Positions 7,927-16,192 of a stretch of DNA of 64,000 bases are shown here, piece by piece. The DNA is taken from assembly GCF_030269905.1 (NCBI RefSeq), contig NZ_BSVC01000003.1, positions 429,356 to 493,355 on the forward strand, written 5' to 3'. The notes beneath the pieces were generated by a model. The model worked only from the letters and a program-made list of their open reading frames with translations, was not told the DNA's origin and did no database searches. The position numbers and the translations under genes are program-made. Within the stretch, counting starts at the first letter, position 1, and every line of letters begins with the position of its first letter. This DNA is from Pelosinus sp. IPA-1 (GTDB lineage Bacteria > Bacillota > Negativicutes > DSM-13327).

Positions 7927-8577
7927 TTATGGAAGAGGGAATTCCAAGTGGATACTATTAAGAGGTGCACCCAATAAAGTTTCTATCAGCTTTCCCGCGA
8001 TTTCCAATTTGTTTTTTACGACGATTGGATCCGCTTCATGCCCAAATTCTGAGGGAGAACTGGCTTCTAATAAGGAGCCCATAATACCAGCAAAAAAAGA
8101 AAAGGTTTCTTCCATATGTACAACATGGGTTAGCCCTTCTTGATTGCCTTGTTCTAGAATGCGCCGTAATAGGGGAGTCGTAATGAGCAGCATTTGCCGC
8201 CATAGTTTGTTGATCAATTCCCCTTGTTTTTCCTTATACAGTATTTTACCAATCAAGCCAGGCTCATCATAGTAGCATAGCTTGTAAAAAAGATTGAAAA
8301 ATAATTGTAACTTTGCTAAAACTGTATCTTCTTCTAAGTAAAAGGACTGGACTTCGGCTACCATATTGGTTACGTGACGAGCAAAGATTGCTTCTAAGAT
8401 GGCTTCTTTGGAAGCAAAATAGTAATAAAAAGTTCCCTGGGCTACACCCACTTTTTTCACAATGGCACTTACTGTGGTTTGTTGATATCCTGTCAAAATA
8501 AATAGTTCTTGTGCTGTATCTAGCAATTCAGCCTGGCGAACCTCTGGATCTTTTGTAATTCTAGAAATATAGAGCAC
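7927..8577 (-). CDS. TetR family transcriptional regulator
   Basis: A cytoplasmic repressor of about 216 residues. The N-terminal helix-turn-helix is clear (LLDTAQELFILTGYQQTTVSAIVKKVGV, then GTFYYYFASKEAIL); the rest is an all-helical ligand-binding domain. I choose the GTG at 8577 because a promoter (8611-8639) and a palindromic operator (8592-8607) lie on top of an earlier in-frame ATG at 8601, which would have almost no leader and no ribosome binding site. The gene follows the iron-uptake operon on the same strand but has its own promoter. The same operator occurs twice upstream of the TonB receptor, so this protein probably represses that operon and itself. The effector is unknown. Confidence 0.88.
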   Translation of the reverse strand: MLYISRITKDPEVRQAELLDTAQELFILTGYQQTTVSAIVKKVGVAQGTFYYYFASKEAILEAIFARHVTNMVAEVQSFYLEEDTVLAKLQLFFNLFYKLCYYDEPGLIGKILYKEKQGELINKLWRQMLLITTPLLRRILEQGNQEGLTHVVHMEETFSFFAGIMGSLLEASSPSEFGHEADPIVVKNKLEIAGKLIETLLGAPLNSIHLEFPLP

Positions 8578-8591
8578 CTCACTTTTACCTA

Positions 8592-8607
8592 ACTGACACA
8601 AGTCAGT
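8592..8607. promoter_or_regulatory. TetR operator, autoregulatory site
   Basis: ACTGAC-ACAA-GTCAGT is a perfect 6-base-arm palindrome located at the predicted transcription start of the tetR gene. The same CTGAC-N4-GTCAG core is found at 15643-15668 and 15841-15854. Confidence 0.75.
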
Positions 8608-8610
8608 AGT

Positions 8611-8639
8611 ATTGTAAATAAGATTTTCGTTGTTGTCAA
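8611..8639 (-). promoter_or_regulatory. Sigma-70 type promoter of the tetR gene
   Basis: On the minus strand TTGACA (8639-8634), a 17-base spacer and TACAAT (8616-8611). The operator lies immediately downstream, overlapping the expected start of transcription. Confidence 0.8.
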
Positions 8640-8670
8640 TAGTTGGATGCTTTAGTATGGTAAAGGAAAA

Positions 8671-9711
8671 TTAGTGGAAGTGGTCAGGATATAATGATTT
8701 TGCAATTTTTTCTATAGCATCAATAGTACGTACTCCACCGTTGTTAACAGTGAAGAAAGGTAAGTTGATGATACTTCCTGTTCGAATGGCTCTCATACTC
8801 TGTAGTTCTTTGATTTTTTGCAGACTTTCTATAGCTTCTTTATCTGTCATATCCTTAGTGCTATCTTCTCTGCTGGTTGAGACCACTAAAATAAAATCAG
8901 GATCAAAGCCCAAAACCTTTTCTGCGCCGACAAAGGAAGCCGGATCTTGACAGAGGTTTATACCACCAGCAAGAGTAATCATATGGTTAATCAGATAGTG
9001 ATTGTCATACAAAGAGAATGTACCATTCAGGTGATCTTGTAATATGAGGACTGTTTTCTTCTGCTTGACATCTTTGACGGCGTTCTCCACATTGGTTACA
9101 CGTATTTTTGCTTGCCTTATATATTCATCTGTTTTCGTTTGTATATTAAAGATGTTGCCAAGATCGGAAATAGTGGCATAAACTGTATTCTCTAGCGTAG
9201 GCTTGGTTTTAGTTAACGTACTTTGCAAGATAAAGGTGGCAACGTCTCGGTTTTGCCAAGTTTTTACCTCACCTAAGCCGTGAGAAGTAAATTGATGAAC
9301 CCAACCAATAAGCATGTCAGGCTGCATTTCGACTAGTTCTTCTTGGGATGGGTCGTATTGGGCCTTGAGAATATTAAGTTTAGCATACTTTGCAGCCAAA
9401 CGATCTAAGGTTGCCCCATAGGGGGCAACAGTTGATAGTATATGATCCTCTAAACCGAGTTCTAGCATAAGCTCCGTTGCACCGGGATGGGTAATTATGA
9501 CTCTTTTGGGTGATTTTTTATAGGTATAAGAAATTTCCTTTTCATTTGTATCATAATTGGTAATGGTAAGGGGATAGTAAGAGTCATTTGATTGAGTAGC
9601 TGTTGCTTGTGATGCAGGGGGTGTTGTGTTTAGTGGACTGCAAGCAGCAAGGGGCAACACTAGGAGCAACAGTAGAAAGACAGGCAATAGGTACCCTTTA
9701 ATTTTATCCAT
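8671..9711 (-). CDS. Iron-complex ABC transporter substrate-binding lipoprotein
   Basis: Periplasmic binding protein of the FecB/FepB/BtuF class. It begins with a lipoprotein signal (hydrophobic stretch to LPLAAC, Cys at about residue 24) and shows the typical RVIITHPGATELMLELGL opening of the binding domain near residue 70 and a C-terminal lobe with ALxx-type helices. The 346-residue length fits. The ATG follows GTAAGGAG. It is the last gene of a seven-gene minus-strand locus and lies 11 bases after the ATPase gene. The ligand could be a ferric siderophore, heme or cobalamin; the Fur-like boxes upstream of the locus favour iron. Confidence 0.9.
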   Translation of the reverse strand: MDKIKGYLLPVFLLLLLVLPLAACSPLNTTPPASQATATQSNDSYYPLTITNYDTNEKEISYTYKKSPKRVIITHPGATELMLELGLEDHILSTVAPYGATLDRLAAKYAKLNILKAQYDPSQEELVEMQPDMLIGWVHQFTSHGLGEVKTWQNRDVATFILQSTLTKTKPTLENTVYATISDLGNIFNIQTKTDEYIRQAKIRVTNVENAVKDVKQKKTVLILQDHLNGTFSLYDNHYLINHMITLAGGINLCQDPASFVGAEKVLGFDPDFILVVSTSREDSTKDMTDKEAIESLQKIKELQSMRAIRTGSIINLPFFTVNNGGVRTIDAIEKIAKSLYPDHFH

Positions 9712-9722
9712 TATGAATCTCC

Positions 9723-10505
9723 TTACATCGATGAGGCGTACTGGTCGGGATAATAGGTGATTGCTAAATAGCCAGTATCAGGGTTTTCCTTAATGTCACA
9801 CTCAATTTCATATACTTCACGAACTAGCTGTGGTGTAAGGATTTTGTTAGGGACTCCACTAGTTATTAGTTGTCCATCTTTCATTACGTACAACTTACTA
9901 CAGTACATTGCAGCAAGACTAAGGTCATGTAAAGCAGCTAAGATGCCAATGCCTAATGACTTTACAATAGAAAGAATCTGTAATTGATACTTAATATCGA
10001 GGTGATTTGTTGGCTCATCCAATACTAGTAGTTTTGGTTGCTGCGCTAAGGCGCGGGCAAGTATGATACGTTGCTTTTCTCCACCAGACAAGGTGGAAAA
10101 ACTGCGATTGACTTGGTTTTCCATACCTACTTTTTGAATGGCTTCTAGAGCAATTTCATAATCCTCCGGTCTGTCCGCGCCAAGTAAGCTTTTGTGGGGA
10201 GTGCGTCCCATCATAACCATTTCAAAAACGGTAAAGTCAAAACTGATGCTATTAAATTGGCCTACGACGCCCATCTTTTTAGCTGATTCGGATAATTTTA
10301 CATTTTTTAGATTCTGTCCGTCAAAAAGAATAGTTCCATTAGTCGGTTCTATGATTCGGTAAATGGTGCGGAGCAAGGTTGACTTGCCGCTGCCGTTAGG
10401 CCCAATAATCCCGACAAACTCCCCTCTTTCTACAGACATAGAGACATCTTGAATAATCTGTTTATCACCAAGTTCTATATTGATATTGTTCAGTGCTAGA
10501 TCCAT
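9723..10505 (-). CDS. Iron-complex ABC transporter ATP-binding protein
   Basis: FecE/FhuC-type ATPase of about 260 residues that energises import through the permease encoded just upstream. Walker A GPNGSGKST, signature LSGGEKQ, Walker B LLVLDEPTNHLD and the H-loop in ALHDLS are all present. The longest open frame starts further upstream inside the permease gene, but AGGAGG lies directly before the paired ATGATG at 10508/10505, so I start at 10505 (MDLALNN). The gene follows the permease after 10 bases. Confidence 0.93.
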   Translation of the reverse strand: MDLALNNINIELGDKQIIQDVSMSVERGEFVGIIGPNGSGKSTLLRTIYRIIEPTNGTILFDGQNLKNVKLSESAKKMGVVGQFNSISFDFTVFEMVMMGRTPHKSLLGADRPEDYEIALEAIQKVGMENQVNRSFSTLSGGEKQRIILARALAQQPKLLVLDEPTNHLDIKYQLQILSIVKSLGIGILAALHDLSLAAMYCSKLYVMKDGQLITSGVPNKILTPQLVREVYEIECDIKENPDTGYLAITYYPDQYASSM

Positions 10506-10515
10506 CATGTACCTC

Positions 10516-11616
10516 CTACTTACTTCCAAAGTCAAAAGAATGTTTAAAAAGAATATACATAAAAAAAGGCGCGCCAATTAGGGACGTGATAATACCGATG
10601 GGTAATTCGCCACTTTTTAAGAGGATTCGGGCCAATACATCAGCCCAAGTGAGAAAAATGGCCCCAACCAGGATGGTACCGGGCATTAAATGTCTGTGGT
10701 CTGGTCCTACCAAGCCCCTTACTATATGGGGAATGACTAATCCAACAAAACCGAAGATACCACAAGTAGAAACGATGAGTCCAGTGGTTAAGGCTGTAAG
10801 CAGTAAGTAAATTCGGCGGATTTTTACTAAATTAACTCCTAAGGTAATCGCAGCTTCCTCGCCAAGGAGTAAGGTATTGAGCATGCGGGATTGAAAAAGG
10901 AAAAATAAACAGCAAAGACCAACTCCAATGGCTGGCAGAGCTAGATTATCCCATTTGGCAGCAGCAAGTGAGCCCATCGTCCAAAAAGTGACGGTACGCA
11001 TACCTTCTGCATTACTCGACATGTAAATAATAAAGTTGGAGAGTGCTATAAATAAGGCACTGGCAATAGCGCCAGATAAAACCATTTTGACCGTGGACAT
11101 TTGACTGCCGATACCCGATAATAGCAAAACAAAGAAGGAAGCACCCAATGCGCCTAAAAAAGCCCAAAATGCCGTACCAAAACCAAAGAATATTTCTGAG
11201 GTGCCGCCAATTAAAATGGAAAAAGTAGCACCTAAGGCAGCACCAGCAGAAATGCCTAAGATAGAAGGCTCGGCCAAAGGGTTTTGTACAGTAGCTTGCA
11301 TTACCGTGCCGCACATGGCCAAACCAGCACCAAGGATAACAGACATTAAAACCCGGGGCAAGCGGATCTGCCATATGATATCCATATGAGAAGGCGATAC
11401 TTGACTGATAAAATCGCCTACATTATAGTTAAACATTTTATATAGTAGGATGCGATAAGATTCTTCTGGGGCGATTTGTACCGTTCCTAACGAAACTGCC
11501 AGTAAGATGGAAAGTAAGGTGGCGACGATTAGAGCTATTATCAATAGCATGAAATTTCTTCTTTTCTTAACTATGGTTTCATATTGAAGGGGTTGTCGTA
11601 GTTGTAATTGCGTCAT
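10516..11616 (-). CDS. Iron-complex ABC transporter permease (FecCD family)
   Basis: Polytopic inner-membrane permease of the BtuC/FecCD type, 366 residues with about ten hydrophobic helices. Diagnostic stretches are RLPRVLMSVILGAGLAMCG, NPLAEPSILGISAGAALGA, and GLVIPHIVRGLVGPDHR with the following P-G-T region near the C terminus. A basic cytoplasmic leader of about 20 residues precedes the first helix. The start ATG has AGGAG about 10 bases upstream. A 57-base perfect-looking hairpin separates it from tonB. Confidence 0.93.
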   Translation of the reverse strand: MTQLQLRQPLQYETIVKKRRNFMLLIIALIVATLLSILLAVSLGTVQIAPEESYRILLYKMFNYNVGDFISQVSPSHMDIIWQIRLPRVLMSVILGAGLAMCGTVMQATVQNPLAEPSILGISAGAALGATFSILIGGTSEIFFGFGTAFWAFLGALGASFFVLLLSGIGSQMSTVKMVLSGAIASALFIALSNFIIYMSSNAEGMRTVTFWTMGSLAAAKWDNLALPAIGVGLCCLFFLFQSRMLNTLLLGEEAAITLGVNLVKIRRIYLLLTALTTGLIVSTCGIFGFVGLVIPHIVRGLVGPDHRHLMPGTILVGAIFLTWADVLARILLKSGELPIGIITSLIGAPFFMYILFKHSFDFGSK

Positions 11617-11657
11617 GTAAATGTGAATCTCCTACGTATTTTTTGTTTGTAAATCTA

Positions 11658-11714
11658 GCACCCCTTAAGATGACTATTGGGAAAAAAGTTCTCAATACTC
11701 ATTTTAAGGGGTGC
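11658..11714. promoter_or_regulatory. Long intercistronic hairpin between tonB and the permease gene
   Basis: GCACCCCTTAA...ATTGGGA and TTCTCAAT...TTAAGGGGTGC pair over most of 25 bases with a short A-rich loop. On the transcribed minus strand there is no U run after it, so mRNA processing, stabilisation or partial attenuation is more likely than simple termination. It may set the ratio of energy proteins to transporter. Confidence 0.6.
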
Positions 11715-11743
11715 CCCTATATAAAAAAGGTACGATTTAGCCA

Positions 11744-12439
11744 TCAATGTAAACGGAAAGAAATTGGTAACGTCGTATAACACGATATAGCCAGGCCGCT
11801 ATCACGTTCTTTGGCGGGAGCAAAACGCCATTCTCTTAAAGCTGCTATAGCCGCATCATCTAGAATTTCATGTCCCGAGGAACGAGAGATGGAGATATTG
11901 CCTGCACGGCCAGTTTCTAAAATTTGTACCTTAAGAACAACGGTACCTTCTAGGCCTGCTTGCCTTGCCGATTGAGGATAAGATGGATCTGCCTTACTTA
12001 AAATGCTGGGCGGGATAATGCCTCCTGATTTTCCTCTACTACCTGAACTAGGACCACTACTGCTACTAGGAGTAGCGGCTTCAGAGGAACCAGTTGCTGC
12101 TTCACTACCGCTAGTATTGCCGAGGGAGGAGGCATCCGTTGTCACCATAGATAAAGCAGACGTAGATACGCTAGGAATTGGTGTGGAGGCCGGCTGTTCC
12201 GTTTTAGCAAGAGATGGATTAGAAGGCGACAGGGGTGTAGGTGTTGCTTGCATATTTGTTATAACAGAATCTCTAGCAGTTTCTTGAGATTCATTCATTA
12301 ACTCCAATTCTACATATTGCTCTAGAGGTAATGGTGTAGCTAACAATTGAGCTGATAAATAACCGGCACCTGCAAAAAAGAAAATATGGCAGAAAAAAGA
12401 GACTATGACGGCTTTTCGCCAGCGTAGATGATATGCCAT
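11744..12439 (-). CDS. tonB: TonB energy-transducing protein
   Basis: Spans from the inner membrane across the periplasm to contact the TonB box of outer-membrane receptors. There is one N-terminal membrane helix (about residues 10-33) containing the Ser-x3-His pattern (Ser14, His18) that matches the functional S/H pair of known TonB proteins. A Ser/Pro/Thr-rich linker (about 55-140) replaces the usual Pro-Lys region. The C-terminal TonB domain has YPQSARQAGLEGTV, the GHEILDDAA helix and ALREWRFAPA. Length is 231 residues. The ATG follows AGAAAGGACGG, 3 bases after exbD. Presence of TonB shows the cell has an outer membrane. Confidence 0.95.
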   Translation of the reverse strand: MAYHLRWRKAVIVSFFCHIFFFAGAGYLSAQLLATPLPLEQYVELELMNESQETARDSVITNMQATPTPLSPSNPSLAKTEQPASTPIPSVSTSALSMVTTDASSLGNTSGSEAATGSSEAATPSSSSGPSSGSRGKSGGIIPPSILSKADPSYPQSARQAGLEGTVVLKVQILETGRAGNISISRSSGHEILDDAAIAALREWRFAPAKERDSGLAISCYTTLPISFRLH

Positions 12440-12442
12440 TTT

Positions 12443-12853
12443 CTACCGTCCTTTCTGTTCTGTAGCCACAGATACTTTATGGGCACCTGCTTGCTTTAAT
12501 TCATCTAATACAGTAATCACCTTGCCGTATTCTACTTGTTTATCGGCTCGTAATATGAAGACATTGTCTGGTTGCTTCATTAATTCTATACCAACCCGCT
12601 TTGCAAGCAGAGATAGAGGAATTTCTTCTTGATCAAATAAAATTTGCCCATTTTGCATAACTGTGACGTTGACAGTTCTAGGGATCTCTTGCTTTACGGT
12701 TGAAGCCTGGGGCAAATTCACAGGAATGGTGTGTTGTTCTACCATGGATAAGGTACTAATCATAAAGAAAACTAGTAGAAAGAAAATAATATCAATCATA
12801 GGGATGATCATCAATTCTGGTTGATTTTCTACCCGTAAACTACGCAATTTCAT
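12443..12853 (-). CDS. exbD: ExbD proton-channel component
   Basis: 136-residue partner of ExbB that converts proton-motive force for TonB. The single N-terminal helix carries the essential Asp (MIPMIDIIFFLL, Asp21), followed by a periplasmic domain ending in the typical LDELKQAGAHKVSVAT. The start codon lies inside the end of exbB (14-base overlap), and the gene is coupled to tonB on its other side. Confidence 0.95.
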   Translation of the reverse strand: MKLRSLRVENQPELMIIPMIDIIFFLLVFFMISTLSMVEQHTIPVNLPQASTVKQEIPRTVNVTVMQNGQILFDQEEIPLSLLAKRVGIELMKQPDNVFILRADKQVEYGKVITVLDELKQAGAHKVSVATEQKGR

Positions 12854-13487
12854 GATTTTCTCTCCGCGCTGTTTTTTTAGCTAATAAGTAATTAATGGTT
12901 GTTGCACACACCTGCTCCATGTCAGTAACAAATTTATCTAAACGATGACAAAAGTAAGTATGGGAAAGTAATGCCATAACTGCGACTGTTAAACCTGTAG
13001 CTGTTGCAATCAATGCTTCGCCTACACCGCCAGTAATTGCCATTGGTTGACCTGCTTGCACATTAAACACACTAAAGGAATTGATCATACCAATAACCGT
13101 TCCTAACAGTCCAAATAGAGGAGAGAGGGTAACGATGGCACTAAGAAAGTTCAGTGATTCTCGCAATCTTGCCGAGGATAATTGTGCCGCACTTTCTAAC
13201 GCATTTTCTACATTGCTGCCTCGTTGATACGCTTTTAATCCCTCTAGTGCTACGTGACTGACTACCTTTGGCATCTTTTCGCATAATTGTATTGCTTCCG
13301 TAGTGCGTTGCCGTTCCAATAAAGGTTGCAGTTTGGTAAGAAAGGCCTGGGTATCCGTAGAGACACCTTTATAATATAAAAAACGCTCTATAGCAATGGT
13401 GATTACGGCAAATGAGCATAATACAAGGAGGTACATAACGGGGCCGCCCTTGTGAAATAGGCTTAGACATTGTGATAAAAATTCCAT
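12840..13487 (-). CDS. exbB: ExbB proton-channel component
   Basis: Inner-membrane protein of the MotA/TolQ/ExbB family, 215 residues with three helices (about 15-35, 110-132, 150-172). The conserved LSPLFGLLGTVIGMINSF and VGEALIATATGLTVAV segments are characteristic. The ATG follows AAAGGAGAG. It is the first of the exbB-exbD-tonB trio, 130 bases downstream of the receptor gene. TolQ is excluded by the TonB neighbour and receptor context. Confidence 0.94.
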   Translation of the reverse strand: MEFLSQCLSLFHKGGPVMYLLVLCSFAVITIAIERFLYYKGVSTDTQAFLTKLQPLLERQRTTEAIQLCEKMPKVVSHVALEGLKAYQRGSNVENALESAAQLSSARLRESLNFLSAIVTLSPLFGLLGTVIGMINSFSVFNVQAGQPMAITGGVGEALIATATGLTVAVMALLSHTYFCHRLDKFVTDMEQVCATTINYLLAKKTARRENHEIA

Positions 13488-13530
13488 GATTGAACTCTCC
13501 TTTAGTTTTTATTGAATCGGATAAAATGTT

Positions 13531-13567
13531 GATGTACTGCCAACTTGCAATAAGCTAGCAGTACATC
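13531..13567. terminator. Hairpin between receptor gene and exbB
   Basis: GATGTACTGC and GCAGTACATC form a perfect 10-base stem with a 17-base loop. On the transcribed minus strand it is followed by only a weak U-containing stretch, so it may be a partial terminator lowering exbBD-tonB relative to the receptor. Complete termination would need a separate exbB promoter, which I did not find. Confidence 0.55.
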
Positions 13568-13618
13568 TTTTATTAGGGAAGGTGGTTATTCAGTGCCACC
13601 CATTTAGATCTGCTTAGA

Positions 13619-15517
13619 TTACATGCGGTGTTCTACACCCAGATAGAAGTTTCGTCCTGGCATTGGGTAGGTTCCAGGATCACCGAAGCCATTGGAAGAG
13701 CTTAACTCATAAGCCTTATTCGTTAAGTTGTAGCCTTTGAGATAAACACGGGTTTCAGGAGTGATTTTATAGTTGGCTATCAGGTCAAGAGTTACATAGG
13801 ATTTAGATGTATACTCTTTCAGACTGCGGCCCGTTGCACTCCGTAGTGTAAGACTGGCATCCCACTTATCTTGATCGTACTGTACATTCAAACGATAACC
13901 ATTTGGTTGACTATTACGGTCATAGTTCACAAAGTCAGTTGATGTACTGTCCTTAATTTCAGTCTTAGAGTAAGTGTAACCAACTCCTACGTTCCATTGA
14001 GGTGATAGTTGGCGCGTCAGGTTTAAGTCTAAGCCCTGTCTTTTTTCATTACTAACATTATAGTAATAGCCAGGATCAGGTAGTGGCCAAAAACCCTTCC
14101 ACTCTAGAGCATTTTTGAGGCGGCTGCTGTAAATGCTGGCCTGTAGTTTTGTCCCATCCCCTAGTTTGGTATTGATGCCTAGAGTCGTTGTAGTTCCTTC
14201 TTCCGGTTTAAGATTTGGATTGCCAATCCAGTACTCTGTATTGCTAAAAAGTTCCGCAATTGTAGGATTTTTTACATATTGTCCCCACGATGCATAGACA
14301 TTAGTAGTAGGGCTTAATTCTCGATTTACCGTAATACGTGAGCTAAAATTATCGCCAACGATACTATGATCGTCATAACGCGTCCCGGCAGTCACCGACC
14401 AGTTATTCGCTAACAACCAACGATTTTCTAGGAAGAGTGCCTTATTTGTATAGCCTTTATTAATGGATGCTTTGTCATCGATATGTTCTTCACGCCAATC
14501 TACACCGCCAGTTAAAGTATGACCTTTGCTAAGTTGCCAGTTTTCTTGCCAATTAAAGCCATTAGCATAAAGATTAGCGACCGAGTTTAAGGACTTAAAA
14601 TATTCTTGTTCCGATGTGTTGCGATATACACGGAAGAAATTTTCAGCTCCCTTTTGCTGGCCATAATGGTAAGTTAGTGCAACGTTATTATCTACTATCT
14701 TGCGGTAACCGCCTGGGTATTGGAAAAGAGGGTTTCCATTTGGATTACCAAAGCCGGATTCATCATCTCCATGCTCAACATCTAGAGAAAGAGAATTTCC
14801 ATTGCTCAGTTCTTTATCTAACTTCATCGTCATATATTCTTGATCAACCTGACTATCTCGGCTAGTCTCCGTTTTACCGGTTTTAGCATTCTTATATTCA
14901 AAATTATTTCGTTTTTTCTTTTCTGCTGTAATCAGATAACCAATTCCATTTTCTTTGCCTTCGGTAGTTAGGCTATAGTGGCGTAGGCCCCAACTGCCAA
15001 ATTCGGATGAAATTGAAGTACTGGCGGTTTTTGCTTTGCGGGTAATGATATTAATAATGCCTCCGACGGCATCACTACCATATAAAGAAGAAGCAGGGCC
15101 ACGGACGATTTCAATACGCTCAATATTCTTTACAGGTAAGACATCAAGATTTACGCCAGCGTGGCTGTTTCCACTGATAACAAGATGATCCCAATTCATT
15201 CTGCGACCATCTACTAGGATTAATACGCGATCATCTCCATTGAGCACGGGGACGGTATTGTTGCCATTTGTTCGCAGGTCAACATTGCTTTTGCTTAGTA
15301 TATCAGGTACGCTAGTAAAGCCGCCTTTTTCAATTTCTTCCTGGGTGATGACAGTGACATTGGCTGCAACTTCTGACATTTTTACGGGCATGCGGTTGGC
15401 AGTTACTACATATTCATCAAAATTAAAATTTTCCTCGGCTGAGGCTATTCCTGACATGCTGCATAATAAAGTGCCACCAATCAGTGAGCATAATAATTTT
15501 CGTTGTTTTTTGTTCAT
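13619..15517 (-). CDS. TonB-dependent outer-membrane receptor
   Basis: A 632-residue gated beta-barrel for import of a scarce ligand. It has a signal peptide (cleavage near SGIASA-EE), a TonB box DEYVVTA (residues 34-40) closely like that of BtuB-type receptors, a plug domain with VRGPASSLYGSDAVGGIINIITRK (split into LYGSDAVGG as the core), and a barrel of roughly 22 strands ending in a terminal aromatic-rich strand (NFYLGVEHRM). GAGGAG precedes the ATG. The locus encodes a full transporter behind it. Cobalamin, heme and ferric siderophores remain possible; flanking Fur-like sites favour iron or heme. Expression is probably also controlled by the TetR protein. Confidence 0.93.
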   Translation of the reverse strand: MNKKQRKLLCSLIGGTLLCSMSGIASAEENFNFDEYVVTANRMPVKMSEVAANVTVITQEEIEKGGFTSVPDILSKSNVDLRTNGNNTVPVLNGDDRVLILVDGRRMNWDHLVISGNSHAGVNLDVLPVKNIERIEIVRGPASSLYGSDAVGGIINIITRKAKTASTSISSEFGSWGLRHYSLTTEGKENGIGYLITAEKKKRNNFEYKNAKTGKTETSRDSQVDQEYMTMKLDKELSNGNSLSLDVEHGDDESGFGNPNGNPLFQYPGGYRKIVDNNVALTYHYGQQKGAENFFRVYRNTSEQEYFKSLNSVANLYANGFNWQENWQLSKGHTLTGGVDWREEHIDDKASINKGYTNKALFLENRWLLANNWSVTAGTRYDDHSIVGDNFSSRITVNRELSPTTNVYASWGQYVKNPTIAELFSNTEYWIGNPNLKPEEGTTTTLGINTKLGDGTKLQASIYSSRLKNALEWKGFWPLPDPGYYYNVSNEKRQGLDLNLTRQLSPQWNVGVGYTYSKTEIKDSTSTDFVNYDRNSQPNGYRLNVQYDQDKWDASLTLRSATGRSLKEYTSKSYVTLDLIANYKITPETRVYLKGYNLTNKAYELSSSNGFGDPGTYPMPGRNFYLGVEHRM

Positions 15518-15642
15518 AATAGTCTCCTCTCATTTTCCGGTAAATAAAATCTAAATTTATAGGGGATATGAATTGGCCTAGATAATTGAGAAAAAAATTT
15601 AACTTATGTAGGAAGTAGGGCGGTAGTACTTGCACAACCATT

Positions 15643-15668
15643 AATTGACTGACAACAGTCAGTCAATT
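15643..15668. promoter_or_regulatory. TetR-type operator upstream of the receptor operon, extended copy
   Basis: AATTGACTGAC-AACA-GTCAGTCAATT: perfect 11-base arms with a 4-base spacer, containing the same ACTGAC-N4-GTCAGT core as the site at the tetR promoter. The TTGACT inside it could act as a -35 box for the receptor operon on the minus strand. Confidence 0.75.
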
Positions 15669-15802
15669 GGCATTCTTATCTTGTTATTCCTAACAGCATA
15701 GCTCCTTTCGCATTTCAATCACACTAGTTACCTGGAATCATCTAGTAGCTAGATCAATGAAAAGATTTTTAGACAAAAACAAAAAATATAATTTCAGAAG
15801 CA

Positions 15803-15835
15803 ATCATCAAGTTTGATTCCAACGTACTTGATGAT
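15803..15835. promoter_or_regulatory. Inverted repeat ATCATCAAG-N15-CTTGATGAT
   Basis: Perfect 9-base arms lie next to the second TetR-type operator. The binding protein is unknown; the arms are not a Fur consensus. Confidence 0.45.
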
Positions 15836-15840
15836 AATGA

Positions 15841-15854
15841 CTGACAACAGTCAG
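15841..15854. promoter_or_regulatory. TetR-type operator, second copy
   Basis: CTGAC-AACA-GTCAG has the same core and spacer as the extended copy 190 bases nearer the receptor gene. Confidence 0.65.
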
Positions 15855-15875
15855 AATTGGAACCTTATAACATTA

Positions 15876-15900
15876 ATTGATGATGATAATCATAATCAAT
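15876..15900. promoter_or_regulatory. Fur-like box
   Basis: A 25-base imperfect palindrome with core TGATGATAATCAT; 22 of 25 positions match its own reverse complement. It resembles the GATAAT-type repeats of Fur boxes and lies between the receptor operon and the MFS gene. Confidence 0.6.
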
Positions 15901-16070
15901 TAGATTATAGACTTTTTAAAATTGTAAGTCAATACATTTAATTTATATTAATTATTATTCTATTTTTTCCTTGGTGAGAGGTAATTGCTTATAATTTAAG
16001 GATCATGGTTACTATTTATTCATCTATTTAGGGATGTGGATGTTTTAAAATTGTTTGGAATAAGAGACAA

Positions 16071-16119
16071 TTGTATAATGAAACGGAGTATTGTATACTA
16101 TACAGCGATAATGATTATC
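16071..16119 (+). promoter_or_regulatory. Promoter of the MFS gene with overlapping Fur-like box
   Basis: TTGTAT (16071-16076), a 17-base spacer and TATACT (16094-16099). GATAAT-G-ATTATC (16107-16119), a perfect 6-1-6 palindrome of the Fur type, covers the expected transcription start, which fits iron repression. Confidence 0.65.
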
Positions 16120-16192
16120 TCTATTATATAAACTATTAATAGACTAATAGACCCTATGATATTCAACGATACGAAAGTGGGATTTTTACTAT

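Larger units (their letters stand above)
15518..16192. other. Divergent regulatory region, receptor operon / MFS gene
   Basis: A 675-base noncoding region separates the receptor operon (-) from the MFS gene (+). It contains two TetR-type operators (15643-15668, 15841-15854), a 9-base inverted repeat (15803-15835), two Fur-like palindromes (15876-15900, 16107-16119) and one good plus-strand promoter. No reading frame is convincing. Confidence 0.75.

Noticed and set aside
8578-8601. Longer N terminus of the TetR protein from ATG at 8601
   Set aside because: That ATG falls inside the palindromic operator and only about ten bases after the predicted transcription start, with no ribosome binding site.
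15518-16192. Cobalamin riboswitch upstream of the TonB receptor
   Set aside because: No B12-box-like sequence or fitting hairpin set was found on the minus strand; instead the region has TetR-type and Fur-like operators.
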